A DNA stretch of 64,000 nucleotides. Source: Aquabacterium sp. CECT 9606 (GTDB lineage Bacteria; Pseudomonadota; Gammaproteobacteria; Burkholderiales; Burkholderiaceae_C). The stretch lies in NCBI RefSeq assembly GCF_918741295.1, contig NZ_CAKKNB010000002.1, positions 372,001-436,000 on the forward strand. Direction: 5' to 3'. The position numbers and the translations under genes were made by a program. A model generated the notes under the pieces. The model did not search any database, had not been told where the DNA came from, and saw nothing but the letters and a program-made list of their open reading frames with translations. This document shows, piece by piece, positions 9,201 through 17,404 of the stretch (the first letter of the stretch is position 1; every line of letters starts with the position of its first letter).

Positions 9201-9830
9201 CGGGCGCGTCTTTTTCAGCAGGGCCAAAAAGCCATCCCAAGCGGCCGCGTCGACCTTGCTGTCGGACTCCTGCGTGGTGTAACGGCCGGCGGTGTCGATC
9301 AGCACGGCCTCGTCGGTGAACCACCAGTCGCAATTGCGCGTGCCGCCCACGCCCTTGACGGAGGCCTGGCCCAGCTTCTCGGCCAGCGGGAAGTTCAGGC
9401 CCGCGTTCATCAGCGCCGTGGTCTTGCCCGAGCCGGGCGCGCCGATGAAGATGTACCAAGGCAGCTCGTACAGGTGCTGGCTGCGCTTGAACAGCGAAGG
9501 CTTGCGCGAGGTCTGCAACACGCCCATCGCCTGCGTGAAGCGCTCGTTCAGCGTGGCCACTTCACGGTCCGAAGCTGATGGTCCGCCCGTCATGCCTTGC
9601 ACCAGCGCCGCGTTGGTACGCTTGCGCTGCCAGGCGCCATAGGCCACCTTGGCCGCCAGCAGCAGGAAGAGCACGGCGATGATCGCCACCCGCACCCACA
9701 TTGAATCGAAGGGGCGCGATTCGCCAATCGCGATCAATGGCCCGACCCACCAGACGATGGCCGACAGCGCGAGCAGTCCCAGCACAGCCAGGAGCAGGGG
9801 GTGCAAGAGCACTTGCAGCAGCTTTTTCAT
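6291..9830 (-). CDS. tssM: T6SS membrane complex subunit TssM (IcmF/VasK)
   Basis: A 1179-residue inner-membrane protein of full family length. Two membrane helices lie near residues 8-32 and 45-62. The cytoplasmic NTPase-like domain follows, with an intact Walker A (GAPGSGKT, residues 130-137) and a DTAGRY Walker B-like motif at 179-184. A third helix lies near residue 450-470 and the rest is a large periplasmic domain. TssM spans the envelope and links TssL to the outer-membrane part of the trans-envelope channel. It starts 16 nt after the tssL stop, so tssK-tssL-tssM form one operon. Not all TssM proteins keep a functional Walker A; this one does, so nucleotide binding is plausible. Confidence 0.97.
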   Translation of the reverse strand: MKKLLQVLLHPLLLAVLGLLALSAIVWWVGPLIAIGESRPFDSMWVRVAIIAVLFLLLAAKVAYGAWQRKRTNAALVQGMTGGPSASDREVATLNERFTQAMGVLQTSRKPSLFKRSQHLYELPWYIFIGAPGSGKTTALMNAGLNFPLAEKLGQASVKGVGGTRNCDWWFTDEAVLIDTAGRYTTQESDSKVDAAAWDGFLALLKKTRPRRPLNGVILTVNIQDLLQQGVHERQEHAAKLRARLQELHDKLGLSVPVYVLVTKADLIAGFNESFGELSKEERDQVWGFSLPYNADAPLQDKETPLGDFTGEFGALEQRLRDRLIDRMDAEREVLKRAAVFAFPQEFASLKPVLSDFLTQVFTGGGQFEQRPLLRGIYFTSGTQEGTPIDRVMGTLARAFGVERKVASLSSGKGKSFFLHRLLKDVVFAEQGLVGVNKTEERRRTVMRIATLAGIGVLATALLVGWAVSYSRNKAYIAQIQGKLPELQQAVNAIPPANTGDVTPLPAILDLVRNAAHPAEFDIAHPPLLNTLGLYQGDKLDAGAQQGFNHLLQHALMPRVAKRLEERLRSVNKDNLELAYEALKAYLMLYTPDKFDADTLKAWISIDWEVNLANSLTPEQRAALNSHLDAALAQGAPQPTVAMDTALVASVRDMLVSYPLEYRVYSRLKRAQTGADIPEFTVASAAGPNAAQVFERTSGQPLTKGIPGLFTRDGYHKAFQKSVEKATLQLATEEGWILGTKTDPAKLRDIALTGELPKRVRRLYLEDYVKTWDAYLADVHLVKLTGLDRSIQVARVVSAVDSPLAAYLRAVARETTLVPAPAAAAGGNPLTDVANKAEAARKELAALSGAQPLPAADAANGPIERIVDDHFADIRRQVTGQPAPIDETLKMFNEVYVQLSAVDAAAKSKSPPPPAGGADRIKAAAGQQPEPIKSMLTALSDAGASQSRVAERASLSDEIKPIAEFCARAIAGRYPFSASSQANVMPDDFGQFFGQGGLIDDFYQRKLVNLVDTGTNPWSLKPLTDGTKPPSPASLADFQRAARIKDVFFRSGGKAPSFRVDLRALEFLDGGKELTLDIDGQVTKFAAGNTTPVTVNWPSQRVASQIKLSAGGAGVTFDGPWALFRMFDRFEVQPSGQPERFTVVVNVDGKRAKLEVTSSSAFNPFRLREIQQFRCPGAF

Positions 9831-9846
9831 GCGGCGATCCTGAAAA

Positions 9847-11190
9847 TCATTGAGCGGCAGCGGCGGGTTGCACGAAGAGCGTGACTTCCACGCGGCGGTT
9901 CTTGGCGCGGCCCGCGGGCGTGGCGTTGTCCTCGACCGGTTCGGCGTCGGCGCGGCCTTCGGCGCGCATGCGCTCGGGCTTGACCTTGTTCGTTTCCAGC
10001 ATGGCCTTGACCGCGTTGGCCCGCTCTTGCGAGAGGTGCCAGTTCGAGGGGTAGCGCACCGAGCGGATCGGCTGGTTGTCGGTATGGCCCGTGATCAGCA
10101 CCTGGCCGGGCACGCCGTTCAAACCATCGGCGATGCGTACCAGCAGGGGCTTGACGCGGTCGGCGATGTCGGCGCTGCCGGGTTCGAAGAAGCCATCGCC
10201 CTTGATGACCACCACGGAGCGGTCGGCCAGGTCGGTGACGGCCACGAGGCCCGCCTCGATCTCGGGCTTAAGGAAGCCGGCCAGGCGCGGGGCCGGCGCA
10301 GCCACTGGCGGCGGTGGTGCCGTGACCGGCGCGGCCTTGACATCAAGGCTCTGCAGTGCCGAGAAGGTCGCGTCCGATTGGCTGTTGATGCCAAAGCGCA
10401 TGCCGATGAAAGCGAACATCAGCAGCACGCCGACGATGGCCCCGACCACCCACATGGGCAGGCCGTCGCTCAAACGCGCGGTCTGCGCGGGCACGCCCTG
10501 CCAGTGGGGCGACAAGGTCTTGTCGTAGCCGCCGCGGCTCTTGCGCAGCAGGTCGGCCAGTCGCACGCGCACGCTGTCGAGCTGCGCGCGGCCATCGGTC
10601 TGCACCTTGTAGCGGCCTTCGAAGCCGAAGGCCAGGCACACGTACAACAGCTCCAGCAGGTCGCGGTTGGTCTCGATGTTCTCGGCCAGCTTGGACATCA
10701 GCTGGAAGACCTTCTCGCCGCCCCAGGCCTCGTTGTGGAACTGCACCAGCAGGCTCTGCGCCGACCACGCGCCCGAGCTGCCCCAGGGCGTGCTCGCGGC
10801 CGATTCGTCCAGCAGCGTGCACAGCACGTAGCGCGCGGCGATCACCTGCTCGTTGGGCAGGCCGCGTTGGCGGCATTGGGCTTCGAACTTGCGGATGCCA
10901 TCGGCCAGCGCGTCTTTCAATCCGGCGGGATTGGGGTGTTGCGCCATGGCGCGTATGCGCGGCGCGGCGTTCAGCAAGGGCGCGGCGGCGGACACCAGCG
11001 GGTTCAGGCTGGCGCTCATCAAGGCATCGAGCGTGACCGAGCCGGCGCCGGGCGGCAATCCGCCAATCGGCGCAGAAGAAGGCGCGGCAGCCGCAGGTGC
11101 AGCAGCCCCTGCCCCCGGCTTGCGCCCCGCGCTGGGCTTGATGATGGTGCGGTCGGATTCGAACGCGGCGAAAGGATCTTCTTCGCTCAT
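9847..11190 (-). CDS. tssL: T6SS subunit TssL (DotU) with fused OmpA-like peptidoglycan-binding domain
   Basis: A 447-residue evolved TssL. The N-terminal about 70 residues are Ala/Pro-rich and low complexity, starting EEDPFAAFESDRT. The DotU cytoplasmic helical domain follows (AARYVLCTLLDESA; WSAQSLLVQFHNEAWGG). A membrane helix lies near residues 245-266, and an OmpA/MotB-type domain closes the protein (VITGHTDNQPIRS, SQERANAVKAML). The OmpA domain would bind peptidoglycan in the periplasm and anchor the complex. The gene sits between tssK and tssM with short gaps. No separate TssJ lipoprotein gene is visible in the window, so the fused domain may carry more of the anchoring role; that part is inference. 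Confidence 0.96.
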   Translation of the reverse strand: MSEEDPFAAFESDRTIIKPSAGRKPGAGAAAPAAAAPSSAPIGGLPPGAGSVTLDALMSASLNPLVSAAAPLLNAAPRIRAMAQHPNPAGLKDALADGIRKFEAQCRQRGLPNEQVIAARYVLCTLLDESAASTPWGSSGAWSAQSLLVQFHNEAWGGEKVFQLMSKLAENIETNRDLLELLYVCLAFGFEGRYKVQTDGRAQLDSVRVRLADLLRKSRGGYDKTLSPHWQGVPAQTARLSDGLPMWVVGAIVGVLLMFAFIGMRFGINSQSDATFSALQSLDVKAAPVTAPPPPVAAPAPRLAGFLKPEIEAGLVAVTDLADRSVVVIKGDGFFEPGSADIADRVKPLLVRIADGLNGVPGQVLITGHTDNQPIRSVRYPSNWHLSQERANAVKAMLETNKVKPERMRAEGRADAEPVEDNATPAGRAKNRRVEVTLFVQPAAAAQ

Positions 11191-11242
11191 GGCAACCTCA
11201 AGAACTCAAGGGACCGCTTGGATGATTTGGCTTGGGGCCGCG

Positions 11243-12580
11243 TCACGCGCGGATGGCCCAGAACTGCAACTCCAGGCCCGGAAACTCGCCGGCGATGTGC
11301 ATGGCCAGGCCGCCCGAGGTTTCCAGCTGCTTCCACATGTCGTTGCCACGCGTGTCCAGCTCAAAGTAGTTGAACCCGGCGTGGTACGGGATCTGGCGCG
11401 GCGCCACCGGCAAGGGGCGCAAGGTGACGCCCGGCAGTTGCAAATTCACCAGGTCGCGGATGCGCTCGACCGTGCCGATCTTGACCTGTGTGGGAAAGCG
11501 CACACGCAGCGCGTCGGCCGGCATCTGCGCGCCCACGGCCAGCACGAAGCTGGCGTTGCGCTGCAGTTCGACATCGGGGATGGTGGCCACGCGGATGCCG
11601 TACTTGCGGTCCTGCAACTCGATCGGGATCGCGTTCTGCTCCATCACCATCGACAGCGATTGGCGAAGATCTTGCATGACGGCGCGGAAGCAGGGCGCCA
11701 GGTCGTCGTGCTTGTACTCGGGCAGGTTGGCGGGGCGGCGCTTGTCGCGGAAGGTGGACAAATCGCCGGCCAGGCTCAGGCAGGTGGCGTACAGGCGCTC
11801 GGGGTGCAACACCGACAGCTTTTGCAGGTGCACGAACACGGGCTCGTTGCGGTTCACGGTTTCCAGCAGCAGGAAGTCGGCGATCTCGCCCACGCCGCCT
11901 CGGCCGCCCTGGCCCATGCGGGCGGCCAGGGCTTCGCCGCGTTGGTGCAGCATGCCGTGGATCTCGCGCACATAGCCATCCAGGATGGCGTTGTTGGGGG
12001 CGTGCAGGGTGGGCGCCACGTAGGTCGTGTCCAGGATCAGGCGGTTGTCGGCGCGGCGCTCGACGATGCGGGCGGCGCCCAGGTGCGTGTAGCCCTCACT
12101 GGCGTCGCGCGCCAGGATCAGGCGCAGGTTCAGGCGGCCAATCTGCAGGGGTGCTTCGCGCTCGGCGGCAGCGTTGGTGTCGGCCACGTCGACCTCGGCC
12201 ACGCGGAAGCGAGGGGGCATGGAGCCGCCCGAGTCCTCGGCGTCGGATTCGGCCACGCCAGGGCGGGCCAGTGACACGGCCAGCACGACCAGCTCGTTGC
12301 GGGCGTCCAGCGGCACATCGAGCGCGGCGGGGGCGGCGTCATGGCCGGGGATGTGGAAAGCGGTGCCATCGGGCAGCACGCCGCTGGCCGAGGCGAGGGC
12401 GATCTTGCCCTGGGCCAAGGCGGCTTCGTCGAGCACCAGAGAATAGAAACCCCAGCCATAGCCCAGGCTGGAGGCCAAGCGCGCATCCAGCTGATGCGCC
12501 AGGTAACGATCGTGCTGCTGGAAATGTTGCGGCTGGAGGAACATGCCCTCCGTCCAAACCACCTTGTTGTGCCAGGTCAT
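11243..12580 (-). CDS. tssK: T6SS baseplate subunit TssK
   Basis: A 445-residue protein with the family N-terminus MTWHNKVVWTEG followed by FLQPQHFQQHDRY, which identifies TssK. TssK is a trimeric baseplate subunit that docks the TssEFG-VgrG wedge onto the TssL/TssM membrane complex. It is the first gene of the tssKLM unit: a 171-bp gap separates it from a divergent small gene, so a promoter should lie there. That gap contains the motif ACCCCCCTAGC, also found upstream of tssA. The distance of the motif to the tssK start is 66 nt. Confidence 0.97.
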   Translation of the reverse strand: MTWHNKVVWTEGMFLQPQHFQQHDRYLAHQLDARLASSLGYGWGFYSLVLDEAALAQGKIALASASGVLPDGTAFHIPGHDAAPAALDVPLDARNELVVLAVSLARPGVAESDAEDSGGSMPPRFRVAEVDVADTNAAAEREAPLQIGRLNLRLILARDASEGYTHLGAARIVERRADNRLILDTTYVAPTLHAPNNAILDGYVREIHGMLHQRGEALAARMGQGGRGGVGEIADFLLLETVNRNEPVFVHLQKLSVLHPERLYATCLSLAGDLSTFRDKRRPANLPEYKHDDLAPCFRAVMQDLRQSLSMVMEQNAIPIELQDRKYGIRVATIPDVELQRNASFVLAVGAQMPADALRVRFPTQVKIGTVERIRDLVNLQLPGVTLRPLPVAPRQIPYHAGFNYFELDTRGNDMWKQLETSGGLAMHIAGEFPGLELQFWAIRA

Positions 12581-12646
12581 ATCCGAATCGCGTGTAGGGC
12601 TGATCTTGAACTGTACGTTACAGAAGGGGCCTTGCAGGGCGGGGAG

Positions 12647-12657
12647 ACCCCCCTAGC
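12647..12657 (+). promoter_or_regulatory. Shared 11-bp motif ACCCCCCTAGC upstream of tssK
   Basis: The 11-mer ACCCCCCTAGC lies in the divergent region between tssK (minus) and the small gene at 12752 (plus). The same 11-mer occurs on the opposite strand at 46412-46422, upstream of tssA. It is a candidate regulator-binding or promoter-related sequence common to the two T6SS transcription units. Chance recurrence in GC-rich DNA cannot be excluded without a count across the genome. Confidence 0.3.
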
Positions 12658-12751
12658 AACTCAAAAATCGCGTGCAGTTTCAATTCTGTCGGCGCAAAAT
12701 CACCACAGGTTGACTCGTGGCCTGCGGGCCGGTTTTTCATGGAGGGACGCC

Positions 12752-13015
12752 ATGGACATCAAGCTTCACCGACTGGAATCGTTTTCTGCCCAGGACGCCC
12801 AGGGCAAGCCGTACAAGGTTTACGGCTACGAGCGCCTGGCACGCGCCTACCCCTGGCTTGACGCCGCGGCGCAATGGGAGGCCACAGGGGTGGTCGAATA
12901 CAAACTGGCCAATGGTGAACACCTGGACATGGCCCGCGATGGCACCTTGCAAGGGGCGCAAAGCGGGGTGCGTTTGCACCGCATGCATTTCGCCAACTCA
13001 GGCACATCGCACTGA
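12752..13015 (+). CDS. Small conserved-looking protein of unknown function
   Basis: An 87-residue protein starting MDIKLHRLESF. The start has a clear Shine-Dalgarno sequence (GGAGGGACG, about 6 nt upstream). No signal peptide or membrane segment is seen; the composition is balanced and probably makes a small beta-rich fold (YKVYGYERL; GVVEYKLANGEHLDM). It is divergent from tssK and precedes the ompA-like gene by 112 nt. No family was recognised. The context allows a T6SS-linked role, but nothing in the sequence proves one. It does not resemble TssJ, as it lacks a lipobox. Confidence 0.65.
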   Translation: MDIKLHRLESFSAQDAQGKPYKVYGYERLARAYPWLDAAAQWEATGVVEYKLANGEHLDMARDGTLQGAQSGVRLHRMHFANSGTSH

Positions 13016-13127
13016 GCCTTCCCCCGCGATTCAGGGCGGACATGGCCCGCTGAAGTCTCTATGATGTCAGCTTGAGCCCCCGGCGTGTCCGGGGTGCGCC
13101 CATTGTTTGACCTCGGGAGATTGCCCA

Positions 13128-13673
13128 ATGAAATTCGCTCAATTCGCAGTCCCCGCTGTGGCCGCCCTGATCGTGCTGGCCGGCGGCGTGGCTTCCCCAG
13201 CCCGGGCCGACGGCGCCCAGGACATCGGCTCCAAGGTGCCCGATGCCAAGGCCATCAAGGAAGGCCTGTTCCCCGAAGACGCCTGCAAAGAGCTGGAAGC
13301 CAATGGCTTCAAGTGCATGGGCTTCAAGCCCGCGATCCGCTACTCGCTGCCGGCCTCGTCGTTCCAATTGGGTTCGGCCGAAGTGCCCCCGGTGCTGAAA
13401 AAGCAGCTGGACGTGTTCGCCGAAGTGCTCAAGTCCAAAAAGGGTTCGGGCAGCGTGGTGAAGATTGAAGGCCACGCCGATGCGTCCGGTTCGGCCGAAG
13501 CCAACCTGGTGCTGTCACAAAAGCGCGCTGACGCGGTCAAGAGCTACCTGGTCGACCAGGGCGTGGACCCGGCTTTGCTGGCCTCGGTCGGTGTGGGCAC
13601 CAAGGACCTGAAGAACGCGGCCAACCCCTTCTCGGGTGAAAACCGCCGCGTCGAGATTGGTCGCCAGAACTGA
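13128..13673 (+). CDS. OmpA-family periplasmic/outer-membrane protein
   Basis: A 181-residue protein. A Sec signal peptide spans about residues 1-26 (hydrophobic AVPAVAALIVLAGG, likely cleavage after PARA). The C-terminal half is an OmpA-like peptidoglycan-binding domain (IEGHADASGSAEAN; LSQKRADAVKSYL; ending NRRVEIGR). There is no N-terminal beta-barrel. The start chosen is the ATG after GGGAGA; a slightly longer frame exists but would spoil the signal peptide. It lies between T6SS gene blocks and could assist cell-wall anchoring of the secretion complex, as TagL-type proteins do, or may be a housekeeping envelope protein. It converges on the chemoreceptor gene 22 bp away. Confidence 0.88.
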   Translation: MKFAQFAVPAVAALIVLAGGVASPARADGAQDIGSKVPDAKAIKEGLFPEDACKELEANGFKCMGFKPAIRYSLPASSFQLGSAEVPPVLKKQLDVFAEVLKSKKGSGSVVKIEGHADASGSAEANLVLSQKRADAVKSYLVDQGVDPALLASVGVGTKDLKNAANPFSGENRRVEIGRQN

Positions 13674-13695
13674 CCTGGCGGTGGTGAGGGCGTTG

Positions 13696-15237
13696 TCAGG
13701 CGCGATTCAGCTGGAACACGCTGACCGCCTTCACCAACTCGGCGGCCTGGTGCTTCAAGCTTTCGGCCGCTGCCGCTGATTCCTCCACCAGGGCCGCATT
13801 CTGCTGCGTGACCTGGTCAAGCTGGGCCACGGCCCCGCTCACCAGTTCGATGCCGCTGGTTTGCTCGTGCGTGGCAGAGCTGATCTCGCCGATCAGGTCG
13901 GTCACGCGGCGCACCTGGGCCACGATGTCGTCCATCGTTTGCCCGGCATCGTCCACCAGGCGCGAGCCGGTCTGCACCTTCTCCACGCTGTCGTTGATCA
14001 GGCCCTTGATCTCCTTGGCGGCGTTGGCGCTGCGTTGCGCCAGGCTGCGCACCTCGGAGGCCACCACGGCAAAGCCCCGGCCTTGTTCGCCCGCCCGGGC
14101 GGCTTCCACGGCGGCGTTCAGCGCCAGGATGTTGGTCTGAAAAGCGATGCCATCGATCACGCCGATGATGTCGTTGATCTTGCGGCTGGCCGTGGTGATC
14201 TCGGCCATCGTGCCCACCACTTGCGCGACCACACTGCCACCCTTGGCGGCCACGTCGCTGGCCGAGCTGGCCAGCTGCGATGCCTGGCGCGCTGTGTCGG
14301 CGTTGTGGCGCACGGTGCTGCTGAGCTCTTCCATCGAGGCGGCGGTTTGCTGCAGGTTGCTGGCTTGGGTTTCGGTGCGGTGGCTCAGGTCGGTGTTGCC
14401 GATGGCGATCTGGCTGGAGCCAGTGGCGATGTTCTCGCTGCTTTGGCGCACGGTGCCCACGGTCAGGATCAGGCTGTCGTTCATGGCCTTGAGGGCCTTC
14501 AGCAACTGGGCGGTTTCGTCGCTGCCGCTGGTGTCGATGTGCGAGGTGAGGTCGCCGTTGGCCACGGCTTGAGCCACCTTGACGGCGCGGCCAATGGGCA
14601 GGACCACGCCGCGGCTGACCACATGGCCCATGACGAAGAACAAGGCACCCGCGATCAGGGCCGTGACGACCATGACCGCTCGGGCGATGGTGGCGGTTTT
14701 GTCGCTGGCGGCCTGGGCCGTCTTGGCTTGGGACTCGATCAGGTCACCCAGGTTGCCCATGGATTTTTCAAGGCTTTCAAAGGCGTCCTTGAAGGCGGGT
14801 AGTTTGGCTTGCGCCGCATCGCGGTCCGTGAAGGCCAGGTTGATCACCTCGGTGGCACTGGCCAGGTAGGCGGTCAGCGCGGGGCGAACGCGGGCGGAGG
14901 CGCTCATGATCTCGGCATCCAGCGCCAGCTCGTCCAATGTCTTGAATGAATCGCGAAAGCTCTCGATGTGTTCGGCCAGCGCAGCCTTGGTGTTCTTCTC
15001 TTCAGCCTCGTCCTTGTTCAGCGAGGCCAGCATGGCGCTCAGCACATCGGCGCGCAAGGCGTCGTGCATCATGTCGGCCTGCATCTGGGCGCGCAAGGCG
15101 CTGCCGATGGTGGCGATCTTGGCGTTGTCCGACGACAGCTTGTAGACCGCCGAGTAGCCGGTGATACCGATCAGCACCATCAGGATCAGGCCGGTCAGGC
15201 TGAAGCCCAGCAGCTTTTGTTGGATGCTCAATTTCAT
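13696..15237 (-). CDS. Methyl-accepting chemotaxis protein
   Basis: A 513-residue chemoreceptor. The first membrane helix is at about residues 10-30, followed by a periplasmic four-helix-bundle ligand domain to about 185 and a second helix near 190-212. A HAMP domain and the cytoplasmic signalling hairpin follow, with the highly conserved [17 protein letters not shown] tip segment. It lacks a C-terminal xWxxF tether for CheR/CheB, unlike the receptor at 46511. The start is the ATG with GGGAGAGACC upstream; a longer open frame is spurious. It begins 23 nt after the outer-membrane barrel gene on the same strand, so the two may be co-transcribed. The ligand is unknown. Confidence 0.93.
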   Translation of the reverse strand: MKLSIQQKLLGFSLTGLILMVLIGITGYSAVYKLSSDNAKIATIGSALRAQMQADMMHDALRADVLSAMLASLNKDEAEEKNTKAALAEHIESFRDSFKTLDELALDAEIMSASARVRPALTAYLASATEVINLAFTDRDAAQAKLPAFKDAFESLEKSMGNLGDLIESQAKTAQAASDKTATIARAVMVVTALIAGALFFVMGHVVSRGVVLPIGRAVKVAQAVANGDLTSHIDTSGSDETAQLLKALKAMNDSLILTVGTVRQSSENIATGSSQIAIGNTDLSHRTETQASNLQQTAASMEELSSTVRHNADTARQASQLASSASDVAAKGGSVVAQVVGTMAEITTASRKINDIIGVIDGIAFQTNILALNAAVEAARAGEQGRGFAVVASEVRSLAQRSANAAKEIKGLINDSVEKVQTGSRLVDDAGQTMDDIVAQVRRVTDLIGEISSATHEQTSGIELVSGAVAQLDQVTQQNAALVEESAAAAESLKHQAAELVKAVSVFQLNRA

Positions 15238-15260
15238 GTGGTCTCTCCCTGGGCTGGTGG

Positions 15261-16046
15261 TCAGAACTTGACGGACAAGCCGACCGTCCACTGCCGGTCG
15301 GGGGTGTGCTCGTTGGCGCCGATGGACATGGCTGTGTCCACCTGCAAGGTCGGGGTGATCAGGTAGGCCATGCCCACGTCGTAGGTGACGACGGAGCCGC
15401 CATTTTTGGCCGAAGTCAACTGGTGGCCGGCCACTTCCACGAAGGTCCGAAAGGCATCGGTCCACGACTTGCCGAGCACCACCGCGAGCGAGCCTGCCAC
15501 GAAGTGTTTGCCGTCTTCATTGGTGTCGGCCAGCACGCCGGGCATCACGCCCACCGACCAGTCTTGTGGCAACTCCCACTCGGCCACCATGCGCACGGAG
15601 GGGCGCACGCCGTGGCCGCGGAAGGCTTGCGAGCCACTGTCCAGGTCGGCGTGGAAGAGCCAGCCCAGGGCCGGGCGGCCTGTGGCGTCATCGCCATCCT
15701 GCGTGTGCCATTTCAGGCCCAGCGAGACGTCGGCAAAGCCGCGCTCGCCGCTTTCGCGCATGAAGCCGTCGGTTTCCAGCCGCAACTCGGTGTTCTCGGT
15801 GAGGCCGTAGCGCAGCAAGGTCGGCGTCATGCGCGTGGTGGTCTTGACGCCATCCACCTTGTTGCTTTCCGACGCGAAAGAGGTTTCAACCTGGAAGCGG
15901 CCTTGGCCCACCACGTTGCTGGACTCGACCGCATCGGGGCGGTCGGTGGCCATGGCCTCTTCTTCGGCGTGTGCGGCCAGCGGCAGCAGCAGGCCGGTGG
16001 CCAGGGCGGCCGAGATGACGGGGTTGGTGATGCGGTGTGCAGCCAT
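15261..16046 (-). CDS. Outer-membrane beta-barrel, transporter/MetA-like family
   Basis: A 261-residue protein with a signal peptide ([17 protein letters not shown], cleavage near residue 27). It has alternating beta-strand sequence through to a C-terminal Phe (GLSVKF), which is typical of outer-membrane barrels. An early [19 protein letters not shown] segment and repeated [18 protein letters not shown] strands match the family annotated as transporter or phenol-degradation MetA-like. It probably forms an outer-membrane pore; the substrate is unknown. It lies upstream of a chemoreceptor gene in the same orientation, with a 23-nt gap, which hints at a joint uptake and sensing role. The 184 bp upstream show no recognisable promoter. 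Confidence 0.75.
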   Translation of the reverse strand: MAAHRITNPVISAALATGLLLPLAAHAEEEAMATDRPDAVESSNVVGQGRFQVETSFASESNKVDGVKTTTRMTPTLLRYGLTENTELRLETDGFMRESGERGFADVSLGLKWHTQDGDDATGRPALGWLFHADLDSGSQAFRGHGVRPSVRMVAEWELPQDWSVGVMPGVLADTNEDGKHFVAGSLAVVLGKSWTDAFRTFVEVAGHQLTSAKNGGSVVTYDVGMAYLITPTLQVDTAMSIGANEHTPDRQWTVGLSVKF

Positions 16047-16230
16047 GGCGGCTCCTGAGTGTGCTGATGGAAAGGGCTACTTCACATCAGTCAGTACTTC
16101 AGGATTGATGCACTGCTCATAACGTCAGCTGGGTGGCCAGATGTAGGGCCACGGTGGTGCATCACCAATGTTTTGGGAAATCGCCGAGGGTTTCGTGACA
16201 AAACACCGGATTGCGCAGGCTGGGCGAGCG

Positions 16231-16617
16231 CTAAGGAATCATGTGCGTGGTTTGCCCCGCATTCGCGAAAGTGATCACGCCGCCCCAGACGCAGGTGAGC
16301 ATGGAGATGTTGTCCAGCGCCGGGAAGTTCTGGAGCATCACCGTGGCGGCGCCGGGCGACCAGGGGGCGGGCGTGTTGGGGATGCAAGGCATGGGCGTCA
16401 ACACACCCATTGCGGCGGCGGTGGCGGCGGCGACCATGGGGTTGCCCGGGCAGTTGCACATGCCGAAGGGCGGGATGTTCATGATGGGCACGTGGTCCAT
16501 GATGTTGGCCGCGACCATGTGGCTGGTCATGATGGGTTTGGGCGTGGGCACCAGCGTGCTAGGTGCCAGGCCGAACGTGCACTTCATCGTGGCGCCCATG
16601 CAGGTTTGTTGAGGCAT
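16231..16617 (-). CDS. PAAR-like (DUF4280) T6SS spike-tip protein
   Basis: A 128-residue protein beginning MPQQTCMGATMKC. The sequence is rich in Met, Pro, Cys and Gly, with the DUF4280/PAAR-like pattern (FGLAPSTLVPTP; NIPPFGMCNCPGNP; LTPMPCIPNTPAPW; FANAGQTTHMIP). Such proteins sharpen the VgrG trimer tip and carry effectors; the Cys and His residues could bind a metal ion. Shine-Dalgarno AAGGAGCC is 4 nt before the start. It lies 10 nt after the PppA-type phosphatase gene in an operon with other T6SS genes. Being a bare PAAR-like domain, it has no fused toxin. Confidence 0.85.
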   Translation of the reverse strand: MPQQTCMGATMKCTFGLAPSTLVPTPKPIMTSHMVAANIMDHVPIMNIPPFGMCNCPGNPMVAAATAAAMGVLTPMPCIPNTPAPWSPGAATVMLQNFPALDNISMLTCVWGGVITFANAGQTTHMIP

Positions 16618-16627
16618 GTGAGGCTCC

Positions 16628-17386
16628 TTAGGCGGCAGGCGTGGCACTGGTCCACACGGTCAGGGCGCTGAAGTTGTCGTGGGTGGGTTTGTGGGCGGCG
16701 TTGGCCAGCACAGTGGCTTCAAGCACGTCCAGCCAGGCTTGCGGCGAGTGTGCATCGATCAGCGATTGCTCGAGCACCTCGTCGTCCACATACTCCCACA
16801 GCCCATCGGTGCACAGCAGGAAAACGTCGCCATCTTCAATGGCCACGGCCTGTTCGGGCACACCCACTTGCAGATACTCGGTGGGGGTGCCCAGGGCCGA
16901 TTGCAGCTCGCTGCGCTTGGGGTGGGTGCGCATGTCCTCGGGCTTGATCAGGCCGCCGTCGGCCAGGGCCTGCACCAGGCTGTGGTCGCGCGTGCGGGTC
17001 TGGATGCGGCCTTGGCGGAACCAGTACACGCGTGAGTCCCCCACGTGGGCCCACAGCGCGGTGTGGTCGATGAAGTCGATGGACAGCATGGCCACGGTGG
17101 TGTGCATGTTGGCCTGCACGGTGCCTTCGATGCGGTGGTCCAGGATGACCTGGTTGGTGCCGACCACCAGGTCGCGCAGCTGTGGCGAGGTGGTGGCGGG
17201 CTGCGTGACGAAGCTGTTGAGCACGTTCTGCACCGCCAGCTTGGAGGCGATGTCACCGCCGCCATGGCCGCCGGCGCCATCGGCCATCACGCAACACAGG
17301 TGGCGGTCGGAGTTCCAGTGGCCGCAGGCATCTTCGTTGTAGTGGCGGCCGCCTTGCTTGGAGATGATGGCGATTTCAAGTTCCAC
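16628..17386 (-). CDS. pppA: PP2C-family Ser/Thr phosphatase, PppA-like
   Basis: A 252-residue PPM/PP2C phosphatase. Motif MADGAGGHGGGDIASKL near residues 34-50 holds metal-binding Asp and Gly residues, NEDACG near residue 17 supplies the acidic first motif, and CTDGLWEYVDDE and HDNFSALTV supply the later metal ligands. The start is a GTG. In Pseudomonas H1-T6SS, PppA removes phosphate from the FHA protein and turns secretion down, opposing kinase PpkA. The adjacent tagH gene fits this role. A PpkA-type Hanks kinase is not present in the window, so the kinase must lie elsewhere or be missing. Confidence 0.88.
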   Translation of the reverse strand: MELEIAIISKQGGRHYNEDACGHWNSDRHLCCVMADGAGGHGGGDIASKLAVQNVLNSFVTQPATTSPQLRDLVVGTNQVILDHRIEGTVQANMHTTVAMLSIDFIDHTALWAHVGDSRVYWFRQGRIQTRTRDHSLVQALADGGLIKPEDMRTHPKRSELQSALGTPTEYLQVGVPEQAVAIEDGDVFLLCTDGLWEYVDDEVLEQSLIDAHSPQAWLDVLEATVLANAAHKPTHDNFSALTVWTSATPAA

Positions 17387-17404
17387 GGGCGGGGCTTCTT
17401 TCAG

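Noticed and set aside
6888..9578. Open frame of 896 codons on the plus strand opposite tssM
   Set aside because: Antisense to tssM, low-complexity Gly/Gln/Leu/Val composition, no ribosome-binding site and no recognisable domain.
12752..13015. Possible TssJ lipoprotein
   Set aside because: No signal peptide or lipobox, so it cannot be the outer-membrane lipoprotein.
16241..16612. Plus-strand frame overlapping the DUF4280 gene
   Set aside because: Minus strand reading has Shine-Dalgarno, operon position and family pattern. The plus frame is Met-rich only by complement of CAT and CCA codons.
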